Counted from the first letter of the stretch, positions 1 to 11,756 are shown. The stretch is DNA of 64,000 nt from Sulfurimonas sp. HSL1-2 (GCF_039645565.1 NZ_CP147914.1:1175573-1239572); one strand, 5' to 3'. The notes: generated by a model not told the origin, from the sequence alone. Translations and numbers: made by a program.

Positions 1-1403
1 TGAAAAAAATTCTCATCATCACGGATTGCACGATCGGCGAACATCTCGTCGAGCGGGCCATCGAAGCGTACTCCAAAGACAATCTCTACTACGTTATCCA
101 GATGAAGGATCGTCAGTACGAGAAGGCCGGTCCGGACCGGTTCAAGTTCTTCACCTTCGATCCGACAAGCCGCTACAAGCTCAGCAATGTGCTGAAGATG
201 GACTTCGTGCAGATCATGCTGGTGATGAGCAGCCGTCTGGACGCCGTAAACACCCTGGAAAACATCCGGGCGGAGAAACCGTCGGTGCGTGTCATTATGC
301 TGGACCAGTGGGACCTCAAGATCGACGACCCGAATACCCTGACCATCGACGTCAACGACCAGCTCTCCGCCCGCCTCATCGACTACCTCCCCAATGTCCC
401 CGTGATTGCCCAGAACGTCGGCATGGGGGAGGGCGAGGTGATGGAGGTGCTGGTCCCCTTCGGCAGCGCCTACGTCTACCGCCATGTCGGGGCGATCGAG
501 CAGTCGCAGTGGCGCATCGCCGGCATCTACCGTGACCAGCGTCTCATCCTGCCCACGGAGCGCACACTGATCCACCCCAACGACCTGCTGCTGCTCGTCG
601 GCGAACCGGACGTCCTTATCTCCATCTACCGTTCGTTCAAACGGGAGCTCGGACACTTCCCTGCACCCTACGGCAGCACCATCTACCTCTTCTTTGACAT
701 GGATGTCGACCGGGCCGAGGAGATCGTCCCGATGCTGCGCAAAACCATCTTTGTCCAGAAACGCCTCCGCCGCAAACTCTATATCCGCGTCACCAATCCG
801 GGCGATCTGGATGCTCTGCGCGAGATCAAGCAGCTGCGCTCACCCGAGGTAGAGGTGATGATCGATTATGACCGCAAAGGCGAGGCCTACCTTCTCAGCA
901 ACGACAAACGCCATTTCCATGCAGGGTTTATCGTCGTTTCACGCAAGCTCTTCGGCACCGACGCCGTCCGCAAAGTGCTCTATGATCTCAAGGTCCCGGT
1001 GCTGAAAATGGCGTCGGGACAGATGCACAACGTCAAGCGCGCGGTCATGCTGCTCTCCGAATCCGAGGATGTCGAGAAGATTACCACCACAATGTTCGAC
1101 ATGGCGTCGCAGATGGAGTGGATGATCGAGCTGTTGGAGTATCAGCAGGACGAGAATGACTTCAAGGAGCAGGTGGAGCAGTACTATCAGAACCTCTCGG
1201 CGATCTTCTCGCAGTCCGTCTCCATCCGCAAAAGCACGGACAACCCCCTGCGCATCCTGAAAAAAGAGGACCGCTTCGTGCAGTGCATCCCCTTTTCAGA
1301 GACCGTCATGCAGCGGCCGATCCTCTCCCTTTTCTCCACGGATCTGCAGGGACTCTCATTCCACCTGGACCATTTCCACCAGCTTTTCATCCCGGTCCTC
1401 TAG
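1..1403 (+). CDS. COG3400-type TrkA/RCK domain protein (first base of start codon outside window)
   Basis: The reading frame is open from position 3 (KKILIITDC) and bases 1-2 are TG, so the ATG almost certainly begins one base before the window and the protein is about 467 aa. The N-terminal segment KILIITDCTIGEHLVERAI is a nucleotide-binding-like start of a TrkA-N fold. The middle part, around residues 115-210, resembles a TrkA-C (RCK-C) domain ending in LLLLVGEPD. No membrane segments are visible, so it is probably a cytoplasmic regulatory protein, possibly for ion transport. A protein of this type lies directly upstream of aroB in Helicobacter (from memory). Its function is not established and I assign none beyond the domain. 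A 5-bp hairpin (GAAGC/GCTTC) follows the stop at 1404-1418. Confidence 0.7.
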   Translation, partial: KKILIITDCTIGEHLVERAIEAYSKDNLYYVIQMKDRQYEKAGPDRFKFFTFDPTSRYKLSNVLKMDFVQIMLVMSSRLDAVNTLENIRAEKPSVRVIMLDQWDLKIDDPNTLTIDVNDQLSARLIDYLPNVPVIAQNVGMGEGEVMEVLVPFGSAYVYRHVGAIEQSQWRIAGIYRDQRLILPTERTLIHPNDLLLLVGEPDVLISIYRSFKRELGHFPAPYGSTIYLFFDMDVDRAEEIVPMLRKTIFVQKRLRRKLYIRVTNPGDLDALREIKQLRSPEVEVMIDYDRKGEAYLLSNDKRHFHAGFIVVSRKLFGTDAVRKVLYDLKVPVLKMASGQMHNVKRAVMLLSESEDVEKITTTMFDMASQMEWMIELLEYQQDENDFKEQVEQYYQNLSAIFSQSVSIRKSTDNPLRILKKEDRFVQCIPFSETVMQRPILSLFSTDLQGLSFHLDHFHQLFIPVL

Positions 1404-1477
1404 GAAGCATGCCGCTTCAAGATGGGTGTAAGCCTCATTTAAGTATTATAAGTCACTAATTTTTTTTCGGATAGAGA

Positions 1478-2533
1478 ATGACCGTAGACATCGATCTCAA
1501 AAAGACTATTGACACCTCCTACAAGATCTATATCGACGCGCTGCCTGCGCTCACCTTTGACAAAAAAGTCGCCGTCGTCACGAACCCGACGGTCTCCGGG
1601 CTGCACCTGGACTACCTGCTCGAACGCCTTAAAGCTCCGGCGGTGGAAGTGATCACGCTTCCCGACGGGGAGCAGTACAAGAACTGGGAGAGCATCGAGA
1701 CGGTACTGGGCGCGCTTTTCGAGGCACGTTTCAACCGCAGTTCCGTCCTCATCGCCTTCGGCGGCGGCGTCATCGGCGATATGACCGGGTTCGCTGCCAG
1801 CATCTTCCAGCGCGGCATCGATTTTATCCAGATCCCGACGACGCTGCTCTCCCAGGTCGATGCCAGCGTCGGCGGTAAGACAGGGATCAACAACCGCTAC
1901 GGCAAGAATCTTGTCGGTGCCTTCCACCAGCCCATCGCGGTTTACGCGGACCCGCACTTCCTCGAAACCCTCCCGCCGCGTGAATTCGCCGCGGGCGTTG
2001 CGGAGATCGTCAAGATGGCGGTCACCTTCGATGCGGACTTTTTCGCATGGCTGGAGAGTGCAGACCTCTCCCGTCCCGAACAGCTCGCCGAAGCGGTGGC
2101 ACGTTCGGTTCAGACAAAGGCGTCCGTGGTCGCCCAGGACGAAAAAGAGCGCGGACTGCGCGCGGCGCTGAACTACGGGCATACCTTCGGACACGTCATC
2201 GAGAATGAAACGAACTATACGACCTACCTGCACGGTGAGACCGTCGCCATCGGCATGGTGATGGCCAACCGTCTGGCGCTCGAACTGGGCCTGATGGACG
2301 CCGTTGAAGCGGAACGGGTAGAGCGGCTGCTGGAGCGCTATGATCTGCCGGTCCGGTACGCCATTGCCGACGTCGAGGCGTTCTACGAAGCGTTCTTCCT
2401 CGACAAAAAAAGCGGTGACAACAGTATCACTTTCATCCTTCCCAACCACCTCGGCGGCGTCGTGATGCCCAACGACATCGCCCGCGACACGGTCATGAAA
2501 ATCCTGCGCGGTTTTGCGGGGGATGCCCAATGA
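1478..2533 (+). CDS. aroB: 3-dehydroquinate synthase AroB
   Basis: Converts DAHP to 3-dehydroquinate, the second step of the shikimate pathway, using NAD+ and a divalent metal. The 351-residue length is normal for AroB. Recognisable family motifs are PDGEQYKN, the glycine-rich NAD site FGGGVIGDMTGFAAS, the substrate/metal region QVDASVGGKTGIN, LNYGHTFGHVIE and the metal-ligand segment LHGETVAIGM. The start is the ATG at 1478; its stop overlaps the next gene's ATG in an ATGA, suggesting translational coupling to the MscS gene. The 74-base gap upstream holds an AT-rich stretch (around 1441-1452) that could carry a promoter of its own. Confidence 0.97.
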   Translation: MTVDIDLKKTIDTSYKIYIDALPALTFDKKVAVVTNPTVSGLHLDYLLERLKAPAVEVITLPDGEQYKNWESIETVLGALFEARFNRSSVLIAFGGGVIGDMTGFAASIFQRGIDFIQIPTTLLSQVDASVGGKTGINNRYGKNLVGAFHQPIAVYADPHFLETLPPREFAAGVAEIVKMAVTFDADFFAWLESADLSRPEQLAEAVARSVQTKASVVAQDEKERGLRAALNYGHTFGHVIENETNYTTYLHGETVAIGMVMANRLALELGLMDAVEAERVERLLERYDLPVRYAIADVEAFYEAFFLDKKSGDNSITFILPNHLGGVVMPNDIARDTVMKILRGFAGDAQ

Positions 2534-4605
2534 TCAAGCGCATCGCCGGAACGCTTCTTTTTACCGCAATGCTGCTGCTTGGCGCTCCGGCTGCGTCGGC
2601 GGCAGATGCTCCGGTGCAGAAAGCTTCGAAACAGCAGAGCGCCGTTTCCTGGAACAGTGCCGTTGATGCGTATGCGCTTCGTCATGTCCTGCAGGAGCGT
2701 CTGGCGCAGATCGATGTGGCGCTGCAGAACCCGGAGACCGCAGGCAAGGCCGATGTCCTCCGCCGCCTGGAGCGCGAGCGTGAACGCCTGAAAACGGAAC
2801 TGGGGCGTATCAATGCAGGCGCGGTAGCTGTCGTCGAATATTACGTCCAGCCCACGGGCGAACAGCTCTCCATCCATACCGACATGTACCGACGGTATGA
2901 ATCGAAAGCTGCCGAACTTGAAACGCTCAAATCCGATCTCCAGATCAAGCAGAAAAGCCTCAATGCGCTTCTGGGGACGGCACGGGACTCCGCCGAAGTG
3001 CAGCAGTCCCTCAAGGTGAGCACCTTCGCCCTGGAGACGCTCAACCGCATCCAGCAGCGCATCGCCCACCTTTCCGATGCACGCCTGACACGCGTCAACG
3101 ACCTGCGGAAGCAGGAGTCCGAGTTAAAAGACGAACTGGACAAAAGCAATATCTGGCAGAAGAGCTATACGGCCTACCTGACCTACCAGGATGTCAAGAA
3201 GGATCTTGCGGCGCTGCAGGAGCAGATCGACGCCATCGACCGTTCCGACGATACCGATGCCCAGACGGAGCAGCGCGACGCCATGCTGGCGAAGCAGAAG
3301 ATCATGAGCGATCAGCTCTCCCTGCTGCAGTCGCACTCCGCGTCCCCGTTCGCGGACCTGCTCAAACCCGAAGAGATCGAGACCGCACCGGAGATCAGCA
3401 ACCCCATCGATATTTTCGCCGGGGTCTCCTACAATAAAAAGGTGCGCGAACAGCTCAACGAATACATCAAGCGCGGCGACGAGCTCAAGCGCTACCTGCG
3501 GCTCCTGCTGGACGAACGCCAGCTCCTGGTGAGCCTGGCCGACGTCGACGAGAGTGAGGACTACGTCAAGAAGATCGGCAGTCTTGACTCCATGACGGAC
3601 AAATACCAGACTGCCTACTCGACGCTGCAGGATACGGCGGACGTTTACGCCAAGCGTGTCGAGGAGATTGAGCTCAAGATCAACAAGGCGATCGAGGAGC
3701 AGCTCTTCAAGCTGGCCAATATCGGCGGCATCATCCTTTTCCTGCTCATCATCTTCTTCATCATGAAGCAGATCGCGAAGAAGTACATCAGCGACAACGA
3801 ACGTTTCTACATGGCGAACAAGGTCATCACCTTCGCCAACGTCTCGCTGATCATCCTGGTCCTGCTCTTCAACTATATCGAGAACGTCAGTTACCTCGTC
3901 ACCGTGCTCGGGTTCGCCTCCGCCGGTATCGCCATTGCGATGAAGGACTGGTTTATGAGCATGCTCGGGTGGCTCGTCATCGTTTTCGGCGGCTCCATCC
4001 ACGTCGGGGACAGGGTCCGCGTCGACAAGGACGGCAAGCAGTATGTCGGGGATGTCCTCGATATCTCGCTCCTGCGGATCACGATCCTCGAGGACATTAC
4101 GCTGACGACCTACATGCATAACCGCCGCGCAGGCCGGGTTATCTTCATCCCGAACAACTACATTTTCACGGAGATGATCGCCAACTACACCCACGTCTCG
4201 CTCAAGACGGTCTGGGACGGGATCGACATCACGGTCACCTTCGACTCGAACCACAAGAAGGCGCAGCTTATTGCCAAAGAGATCACGCGCAAATTCGCCA
4301 AAGGGTATACGGATATCACCCGCAACCAGCTCAACAAGCTGCGCAGCCGCTATAATCTCAAAAATACGAACGTCGAGCCGCGCATCTACGCTTTCGCGGA
4401 AGAGAACGGGATACGCATCAGCGCCTGGTACCTCACCAACGCCTACGCGACCCTGACGCTGCGAAGCACGATCTCCATGGAGATCCTCGATGCCTACGGC
4501 AAAGAAGAGGACATTACCATTGCCTACCCGACACAGCGTCTGCGTCTGCAGAACGAACCGCTGCCGCAGCCGAGGTCCCTGCCGGAAGAGGGCGAGCCGG
4601 TATGA
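2530..4605 (+). CDS. MscS-family mechanosensitive ion channel, long form
   Basis: Large MscS-type protein of 691 aa. An N-terminal signal peptide (about residues 1-24, ending ASAADA) is followed by some 350 residues of Glu/Lys/Leu-rich, probably coiled-coil, periplasmic sequence. Three closely spaced hydrophobic segments lie near 396-412, 433-450 and 455-490. The last is the pore-lining helix, with GFASAGIAIAMKDW followed by the beta-domain entry GGSIHVGDRV. The C-terminal 150 residues form the cytoplasmic MscS beta and alpha/beta region. The family releases solutes on hypo-osmotic shock. The gene overlaps aroB and mtaB by 4 bases on either side. The long periplasmic part resembles other MscK-like channels rather than the small MscS. 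Confidence 0.88.
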   Translation: MIKRIAGTLLFTAMLLLGAPAASAADAPVQKASKQQSAVSWNSAVDAYALRHVLQERLAQIDVALQNPETAGKADVLRRLERERERLKTELGRINAGAVAVVEYYVQPTGEQLSIHTDMYRRYESKAAELETLKSDLQIKQKSLNALLGTARDSAEVQQSLKVSTFALETLNRIQQRIAHLSDARLTRVNDLRKQESELKDELDKSNIWQKSYTAYLTYQDVKKDLAALQEQIDAIDRSDDTDAQTEQRDAMLAKQKIMSDQLSLLQSHSASPFADLLKPEEIETAPEISNPIDIFAGVSYNKKVREQLNEYIKRGDELKRYLRLLLDERQLLVSLADVDESEDYVKKIGSLDSMTDKYQTAYSTLQDTADVYAKRVEEIELKINKAIEEQLFKLANIGGIILFLLIIFFIMKQIAKKYISDNERFYMANKVITFANVSLIILVLLFNYIENVSYLVTVLGFASAGIAIAMKDWFMSMLGWLVIVFGGSIHVGDRVRVDKDGKQYVGDVLDISLLRITILEDITLTTYMHNRRAGRVIFIPNNYIFTEMIANYTHVSLKTVWDGIDITVTFDSNHKKAQLIAKEITRKFAKGYTDITRNQLNKLRSRYNLKNTNVEPRIYAFAEENGIRISAWYLTNAYATLTLRSTISMEILDAYGKEEDITIAYPTQRLRLQNEPLPQPRSLPEEGEPV

Positions 4606-5835
4606 AGCCCAAAGTCTATTTCAAAACCTTCGGCTGCCGGACCAATGTCTTCGATACGCAGGTGATGATGGGGCGGTTGCAGGATTTTGAAGTCACCGAG
4701 GATGAATCGGCGGCGGATATCGTCGTCGTCAACTCCTGTACGGTCACCAACGGGGCCGACACGGGCGTGCGGGGCTACATCAACGCCCAGGAGCGTGCGG
4801 GACGGACCGTGATGCTGACGGGGTGCGGCGCACATACCAAGGGCGAATCTCTCTTCGAAAAAGGGAAGGTCCAGGGGGTTTTCGGGCAGTCCGAGAAGGC
4901 GAAGATCAACGAACTGCTGCAGCGCAAGACCCGCTTCTACGAACTGGGCGACCTGGAGTTCATCGACAACAACGTCGTCGAGCAGTTCGTCGGCAAAAGC
5001 CGCGCCTTCATCAAGATCCAGGAGGGGTGCAGCTTCCGCTGCAGCTACTGCATCATCCCCTTCGTGCGCGGCGATGCGCGCAGCGTGGACGAGCAGGTGA
5101 TCCTTGAACAGGTTGCCAAGCTGGCCGCGAACGGTTTCGGCGAGTTTATCCTCACGGGGACGAATATCGGCAGCTACGGGCAGGGGGAGAACCGATCCAT
5201 CGCGACCCTGCTGCAGAAGATGAGCCTCATCCGCGGCGTTCGCCGCATCCGACTGGGATCGCTCGAACCGGTACAGATCACCGACGCGTTCAAGGAACTC
5301 CTGGACGAGCCGTGGCTGGAACGCCACCTCCATATCGCTCTGCAGCACACCTCGAAAGAGATGCTCAAACTGATGAACCGCCGCAACAAGTTCGACGAGG
5401 ACCTGAAGCTCTTTTCCGAACTGGCCGCGAAAGGGTTCGCGCTGGGTACGGACTTCATCGTCGGGCACCCCGGCGAGACGCAGGAGCGCTGGGACGAGGC
5501 GTGGAGACACCTGCAGCAGCTGCCGCTGACACACGTGCACGCCTTTACCTACTCCAAGCGCGACGGTACCCCTTCGGCGACGATGAAACCCGAGATCAGC
5601 GGGGCTGTCGCCAAGGAGCGGCTTGCACAGCTGACGGCCCTGGTGGACGCCAACAACCTCGCGTTCCGCCGCGAACACTGCACGGACCTGGACGTGCTCG
5701 TCGAGTCCGTGACGGAAGACGGCCGCTACCAAGGGTACGACCAGTACTACAACAAGATCCTCATCGACAGCGAGGCCGATCTCGAGGGTAACTGGATCCG
5801 GATCGAATCCGCCACGGCCGAAGAGGAGTACAACC

Positions 5836-5849
<14 letters not shown>
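4602..5849 (+). CDS. mtaB: tRNA (N6-threonylcarbamoyladenosine(37)-C2)-methylthiotransferase MtaB
   Basis: Radical-SAM methylthiotransferase that converts t6A37 to ms2t6A in ANN-decoding tRNAs. The N-terminal UPF0004 domain carries the three auxiliary cluster cysteines (Cys12 in FGCRTN, Cys46 in NSCTVT, Cys75 in TGCGAH). The radical SAM cluster is Cys143, Cys147 and Cys150 (CSFRCSYC), followed by IIPFVRGDARS. The C-terminal 60 residues look like a TRAM domain. The 415-residue length and the FGCRTN start favour MtaB over MiaB. It overlaps the MscS gene by 4 bases and the following FtsH-like gene by 14. Confidence 0.93.
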
Positions 5850-7465
<1,616 letters not shown>

Positions 7466-7479
<14 letters not shown>

Positions 7480-7978
7480 CGGTTTCTGCCTCAAAGACGA
7501 ATCGGCCTTCTTCGCACCGTGGTTGCTGCAAAACGACTTCACGGTCGCGGGGTTCAGCTACGGGGCCATCAAGGCGCTCTACGGCGTCCTGCAGAGCGAG
7601 CGGCGCATCGACACGCTGCAGCTCTTTTCCCCGGCCTATTTCTGCAATAAGCCCGACAGTTTCAAGCGGCTGCAAATGAAGGGGTACAAGCGCGACAGCG
7701 CGGCGTACCGCGCGCGTTTTATCGAGAGCTGTTTTGCGCCGTATCCTGTCCGCGACGTTACCGTCTACGACGAGGGTGAAGAGGCGCTCGAAGAGCTGCT
7801 GGGATTCCCCTGGCCCGAAAAGCTGCTGCGTGAGCTGAACGAACGCGGGGTGCATATCGAGGTCTACCTCGGCGGAAAAGACGCCGTCATCGATGCCGAT
7901 GCGGCCCGGGCGTTCTTCAACCCCTACGCGACTATATACTATTTTAAAGAGTACAACCACTTTTTGCAAGGAGCATAA
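7466..7978 (+). CDS. bioV: BioV-type pimeloyl-ACP methyl ester esterase
   Basis: Small alpha/beta-hydrolase-like protein of 170 aa. The nucleophile elbow is G-F-Ser31-Y-G, with a plausible Asp139 (GGKDAV) and His165 (EYNHFL) completing a triad. Short length, early Ser and C-terminal His match the BioV family described from Helicobacter, which releases pimeloyl-ACP from its methyl ester for biotin synthesis. The function is inferred from that resemblance. The start is the ATG at 7466 inside the end of the FtsH-like gene; no strong Shine-Dalgarno is visible, so translation may be coupled. No other biotin gene is adjacent. Confidence 0.65.
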
Positions 7979-7979
7979 T

Positions 7980-8513
<534 letters not shown>

Positions 8514-8660
8514 ACGCGGAGAGCCCCTTGCATTTGGAGGACGGCTTTTCCTCTGTTTGATTGATGCACACTCGTTGTGGCTTCTGCAACAGCAGAAAGT
8601 AGAAGATAAAGCCGATAGGGAGAAAGAAAAGCAGCGCGGCAGTACCTTGTATGGAGTTTG

Positions 8661-9044
8661 TTAGGCATAGTATCTAATGACTACCGTCACCAGCATACCC
8701 AATAGGAATGATGAAAAGGTTATTATGAGCCTGAACCCCACCATTGGTGTAAACAGGTTCTCCGGTCTGAGCATATGCGAAATTGCGGCATCAACTTTGC
8801 CGACCAGATAACCGGATGAGAATAGTGCAATGACGGATGCGTACTCTGCAAACTCAGCTTTTTGTCCTGCGGTATAAGGGGTGAGAAAAATCCCGACCAC
8901 CCATCCAATCGCACCACCGAGAATCACCAGCCCAAGATTGATGGGCACGTCTGACGGTTCTTTCTTGACCCTAGTCGACAACCAGCCTATCAGTGCATAT
9001 ACAGACAAGATGACTATACCGCTCATTATTAGTTTGATGTTCAT
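8661..9044 (-). CDS. Small integral membrane protein, unknown
   Basis: Uncharacterised protein of 127 aa with four probable membrane segments: residues 4-22 (LIMSGIVILSVYALIGWLS), 36-54, 67-82 and 101-124. An AAGGAAAG Shine-Dalgarno precedes the ATG at 9044. I do not recognise the family. It lies in an AT-richer stretch that interrupts the conserved mogA and xth surroundings, next to a lipoprotein and an acetyltransferase, which suggests accessory DNA. The ATG of a 69-codon overlapping frame (8459-8668) sits on its stop codon, but that frame has no convincing protein character. Confidence 0.6.
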   Translation of the reverse strand: MNIKLIMSGIVILSVYALIGWLSTRVKKEPSDVPINLGLVILGGAIGWVVGIFLTPYTAGQKAEFAEYASVIALFSSGYLVGKVDAAISHMLRPENLFTPMVGFRLIITFSSFLLGMLVTVVIRYYA

Positions 9045-9203
9045 ATCTTTCCTTTTGTATAACGTTGAAAATGGGCAATCAAAAAGCTACCTGTGGGTTT
9101 TTGATTGGATTCCTCTGATTTGTTGATCTATGTATGACAAGCTTGTTCATTTTTACGTAATTCATCAGTTGGAATGGTGTAAATAGGGGGTAGTTTAGTA
9201 TTT

Positions 9204-9692
9204 TTACTTGTTAACTATTTTGCCCAGACTCCCCTCAACAATTTCACCTGCTGAGTTTTCGAGCCAAACACTGGAACCGGACTCGGACAGTTTTCCTCTA
9301 ACAGTATATGTTTCGCCGGCTTCCGGCGTAAATATAAACTCTTTGATTATACTCATGTCGTCTCCGAAAAGCAGTTGTGCATCTGTCGGAAAAAACACCA
9401 ATCCTTTCAAAGTCAATTTTTGCTTTTTGGACATTACTTCTCTAGAAACCATGCTGGGAGTGAAGCGCATGCCCTGGCCATAGTTATCCATACGTGTTTT
9501 TCCCCAGCTTTGCTGAACATGATTGTCATCAATTTTATAGAGTAAGAAGAAATGTGCACTGGTGTCCTCTTTATTCGTAAAAGAGTCATTGATAGTCGAT
9601 GTATTGCCATTATAGTTGTCGGGTATTGGTTGATAGGTAGAAAGACACCCTGAAAGCACTACGGCTAAAACCGTTATTACTATTATTTTCAT
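9204..9692 (-). CDS. Putative lipoprotein, unknown
   Basis: 162-residue protein with a short lipoprotein signal peptide (MKIIVITVLAVVLSG) and lipobox LSGC, giving lipidated Cys16. The chosen start at 9692 is preceded by GGAG; a longer in-frame start at 9743 would bury the signal sequence. The mature part is Ser/Thr/Asn-rich at first (NYNGNTSTIND), then probably beta-rich (YTVRGKLSESGSSVWL). The family is not recognised. Its base composition is more AT-rich than the flanking core genes. It is likely anchored in the inner or outer membrane facing the periplasm. Confidence 0.65.
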   Translation of the reverse strand: MKIIVITVLAVVLSGCLSTYQPIPDNYNGNTSTINDSFTNKEDTSAHFFLLYKIDDNHVQQSWGKTRMDNYGQGMRFTPSMVSREVMSKKQKLTLKGLVFFPTDAQLLFGDDMSIIKEFIFTPEAGETYTVRGKLSESGSSVWLENSAGEIVEGSLGKIVNK

Positions 9693-9743
9693 TGCTTCTC
9701 CTGCACTGTAAAGCTGATGCAGTGACTGTTTATCAGCAGACAT

Positions 9744-9980
9744 ATTTGTGTACTATAGAGCATTTTTATTTAGAGATTACTGTAGTAAATAAAACAAAAT
9801 AACATTAATTGTATTTAATGTGATATTTGAGCGAGAATAATACTGCAAGATGAATTATGGTTTTCGGTAAATGATAGTACCTTCTCTTGTACAGCAATGT
9901 ACCAACCAATGGATTTACAGACAGTTTGGATGTTAAATAATTTTATGGGGGAAGCACCATGTGGGGAGCGAAGGAAGTCT
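9744..9980. other. AT-rich intergenic stretch, no gene seen
   Basis: The 237 bases between the lipoprotein start and the end of the acetyltransferase are strongly AT-rich (poly-A/T runs near 9760-9830) and contain no credible reading frame. A GGGGGAAGCACC-ATG at 9948-9962 on the plus strand could in principle initiate a short frame into the antisense of the acetyltransferase, but its product becomes an Arg/Pro-rich shadow sequence. Confidence 0.5.
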
Positions 9981-10478
9981 CTATAAAAGAGCTAAATCAA
10001 GCTTTTTCTCCCAAAACTGCGCGCTGCCCGCCGCGGGGTCCAGCTCGTAGGCGGCAAAGCCGAATTTCCTGTAGGCAGCCTGCGCGACTGCATTATTGCC
10101 AAGCACTTCGAGAGTGATCTTACAGCAGCCTTTTTCCGTTGCAATCTCTTCGACCTTTTCCAGCAGTTTCTGGCTGATGCCAATCCCTCTGTACTCTGGA
10201 AGTACGGCGATGTCGTGGATATTGACGAGGGGTTTGCAGGCGAACGTAGAGAAACCCTCGAAGCAGTTGGCTAGTCCCGCCGGTTTACCGTCTGCGTAGG
10301 CGATGACGGTGAAGGCGTAGGGGCGTTTGGCGAGTTCTGAAACCAGGCTGGCTTTAACCGTCTCTTTGAGCGGCTGTCCGCCGCCCATAGGGTCACGTGC
10401 ATAGGCGTCAAGCAACATCGGTATGTCGGCCCAGTGTATTTCATTGCAATAGTCTGCTTTTACGATTTGAATGTTCAT
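9981..10478 (-). CDS. GNAT-family N-acetyltransferase
   Basis: 165-residue GNAT protein. The acetyl-CoA site is in VLPEYRGIGISQKLLEKVEE (about residues 92-111), preceded by the beta-strand NIHDIAVLP and followed by KITLEVLGNNAVAQAAYRKFGF, the classical C-terminal GNAT motif. The family transfers an acetyl group from acetyl-CoA to an amine; the substrate cannot be read from sequence. It lies in the AT-richer accessory patch after mogA and is transcribed away from the unknown gene at 10572. It has no operon partner. Confidence 0.85.
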   Translation of the reverse strand: MNIQIVKADYCNEIHWADIPMLLDAYARDPMGGGQPLKETVKASLVSELAKRPYAFTVIAYADGKPAGLANCFEGFSTFACKPLVNIHDIAVLPEYRGIGISQKLLEKVEEIATEKGCCKITLEVLGNNAVAQAAYRKFGFAAYELDPAAGSAQFWEKKLDLALL

Positions 10479-10571
10479 TATCTACCTTATGATCGCAGTT
10501 CTAGATGTTAAATATTGTGCACGCGAATACGTTATGCATATTTTAGTGCAACGAAAGTAAAAAGGAAAATA

Positions 10572-10898
10572 ATGACCTGCAAACTCCACGAGGTAATCGA
10601 TTTTGTCCGCCAGTACCATCTGCTCGACGACCTGAGTGATGAAGATATCGAAACCTACTTCCACACCTTTCACCATGCCTGCAAATGGGACAAGGAAATC
10701 CACTCCCACGACATCGACTGTGATGAGATCGGGATCATCGTCGACAAGACAAAGGAAGTTCTGGATGAAGCCTACGATCATGAATATACCATACCGCAGA
10801 TCTATGAGGTTGCCAAGGCTTTCTGCGGCGTCTTTGACGCGGCGAAAGCGCCCAAGGCGCCCGTACCGTTCGTTATCGTCCTTCTGACAAGACTCTAA
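10572..10898 (+). CDS. Hypothetical protein rich in His and acidic residues
   Basis: 108-residue protein of unknown family. The ATG at 10572 is preceded by AAAGGAAAATA. The N-terminal 90 residues are acidic and probably helical, with clustered His/Cys/Asp (YFHTFHHACKW, HSHDIDCDE) that could bind a metal. The C-terminus changes to KAPKAPVPFVIVLL, an unusual composition that might reflect a frameshift or recent 3' replacement. It ends just before a hairpin shared with the convergent xth gene. No function is assigned. Confidence 0.55.
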   Translation: MTCKLHEVIDFVRQYHLLDDLSDEDIETYFHTFHHACKWDKEIHSHDIDCDEIGIIVDKTKEVLDEAYDHEYTIPQIYEVAKAFCGVFDAAKAPKAPVPFVIVLLTRL

Positions 10899-10915
10899 AC
10901 CGCACTTTCATACGA

Positions 10916-10940
10916 AACAGGCTCCCTTGCGGGGGCTGTT
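10916..10940. terminator. Hairpin between convergent genes (possible bidirectional terminator)
   Basis: AACAGGCTCCC and GGGGGCTGTT pair around a TTGC loop with one bulged G. The structure lies between the stop of the unknown gene (10898) and the end of xth (10980). No long T-run follows on either strand, so termination activity is an inference from position and structure. Confidence 0.5.
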
Positions 10941-10979
10941 CCATAGAATTATTTATCGAAATATATAACTGTTGAAGCG

Positions 10980-11756
10980 CTAGAGCGCCAGGCGGATGCC
11001 GACGGGGCAGTGGTCGGAGCCTTCGACATCCTGGAGAATGAAGGCGTCTTCGAGCACTTCTGTCAGGTCTTCTGAGATGAAGAAGTAGTCGATCCGCCAC
11101 CCCACGTTCTTCGTGCGGGCGCTGAAGCGGTAGGACCACCAGCTGTACTCCTCTTCGATATCGCCGTGCACGTAGCGGAAGGTGTCGATGTAGCCGTGCT
11201 CGATGAGCTTGTCGATCCAGGCGCGCTCTTCGGGAAGGAAGCCGGAAGTCTTGGCGTTTGACTTCGGGTTTTTCAGGTCGATCTCCCGGTGGGCCGTATT
11301 GACGTCGCCGCAGATGACGATACTTTTGCCTTCATCGCGCAGCGCGTCGCAGTAGGTGAGGAACTTTTCGTAAAAGGCCATCTTGTACGCCAGGCGCTCT
11401 TCGTCCTTCTGTCCGTTGGGGAAATAGACGTTGAAGAGGGTGAAGTCGTCGTAATCGTGCTGGATGATGCGCCCTTCATGCTCGCTGTCGATGTCGAGGC
11501 AGAACTCGGACGACTCGGGTACATAATGCGAGAAGGTCGCTGTACCGGAATAGCCTTTGCGCTCGCCGCTGTTGATGGTCAGCGTGGCATAGTTGGTGTC
11601 GAAGAGGTCGTCGGGGAACTGGGACGCGGTCGCTTTGATCTCCTGCAGACAGAGAATGTCCGGACGGCGTTCATCGACCCATTTGAGTGCCTGCTTGTTG
11701 GCGACGGCGCGGATACCGTTGACGTTCCATGAAAGTATTTCGATTGTATCGGACAT
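10980..11756 (-). CDS. xth: Exodeoxyribonuclease III (AP endonuclease)
   Basis: 258-residue EEP-fold nuclease for base-excision repair, cleaving 5' to abasic sites and removing 3' blocks. The motifs are all present: SWNVNGIRAV at the N-terminus, DILCLQEIKA with the catalytic Glu, GDVNTAHREIDL, and the C-terminal WRIDYFFISEDL and EGSDHCPVGI with the Asp-His pair. The start at 11756 gives MSDTIEILSWNVNG. It lies 54 bases downstream of the E subunit of the succinate dehydrogenase operon on the same strand, so it could be co-transcribed. Confidence 0.96.
   Translation of the reverse strand: MSDTIEILSWNVNGIRAVANKQALKWVDERRPDILCLQEIKATASQFPDDLFDTNYATLTINSGERKGYSGTATFSHYVPESSEFCLDIDSEHEGRIIQHDYDDFTLFNVYFPNGQKDEERLAYKMAFYEKFLTYCDALRDEGKSIVICGDVNTAHREIDLKNPKSNAKTSGFLPEERAWIDKLIEHGYIDTFRYVHGDIEEEYSWWSYRFSARTKNVGWRIDYFFISEDLTEVLEDAFILQDVEGSDHCPVGIRLAL

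Noticed and set aside
1439-2530. 363-codon open frame opposite aroB
   Set aside because: Antisense shadow of AroB with low-complexity composition and no start signals.
9960-10120. Plus-strand frame starting MWGAKEVSIK after a purine-rich site
   Set aside because: After about 16 residues it becomes Arg/Pro/Cys-rich antisense of the acetyltransferase gene.
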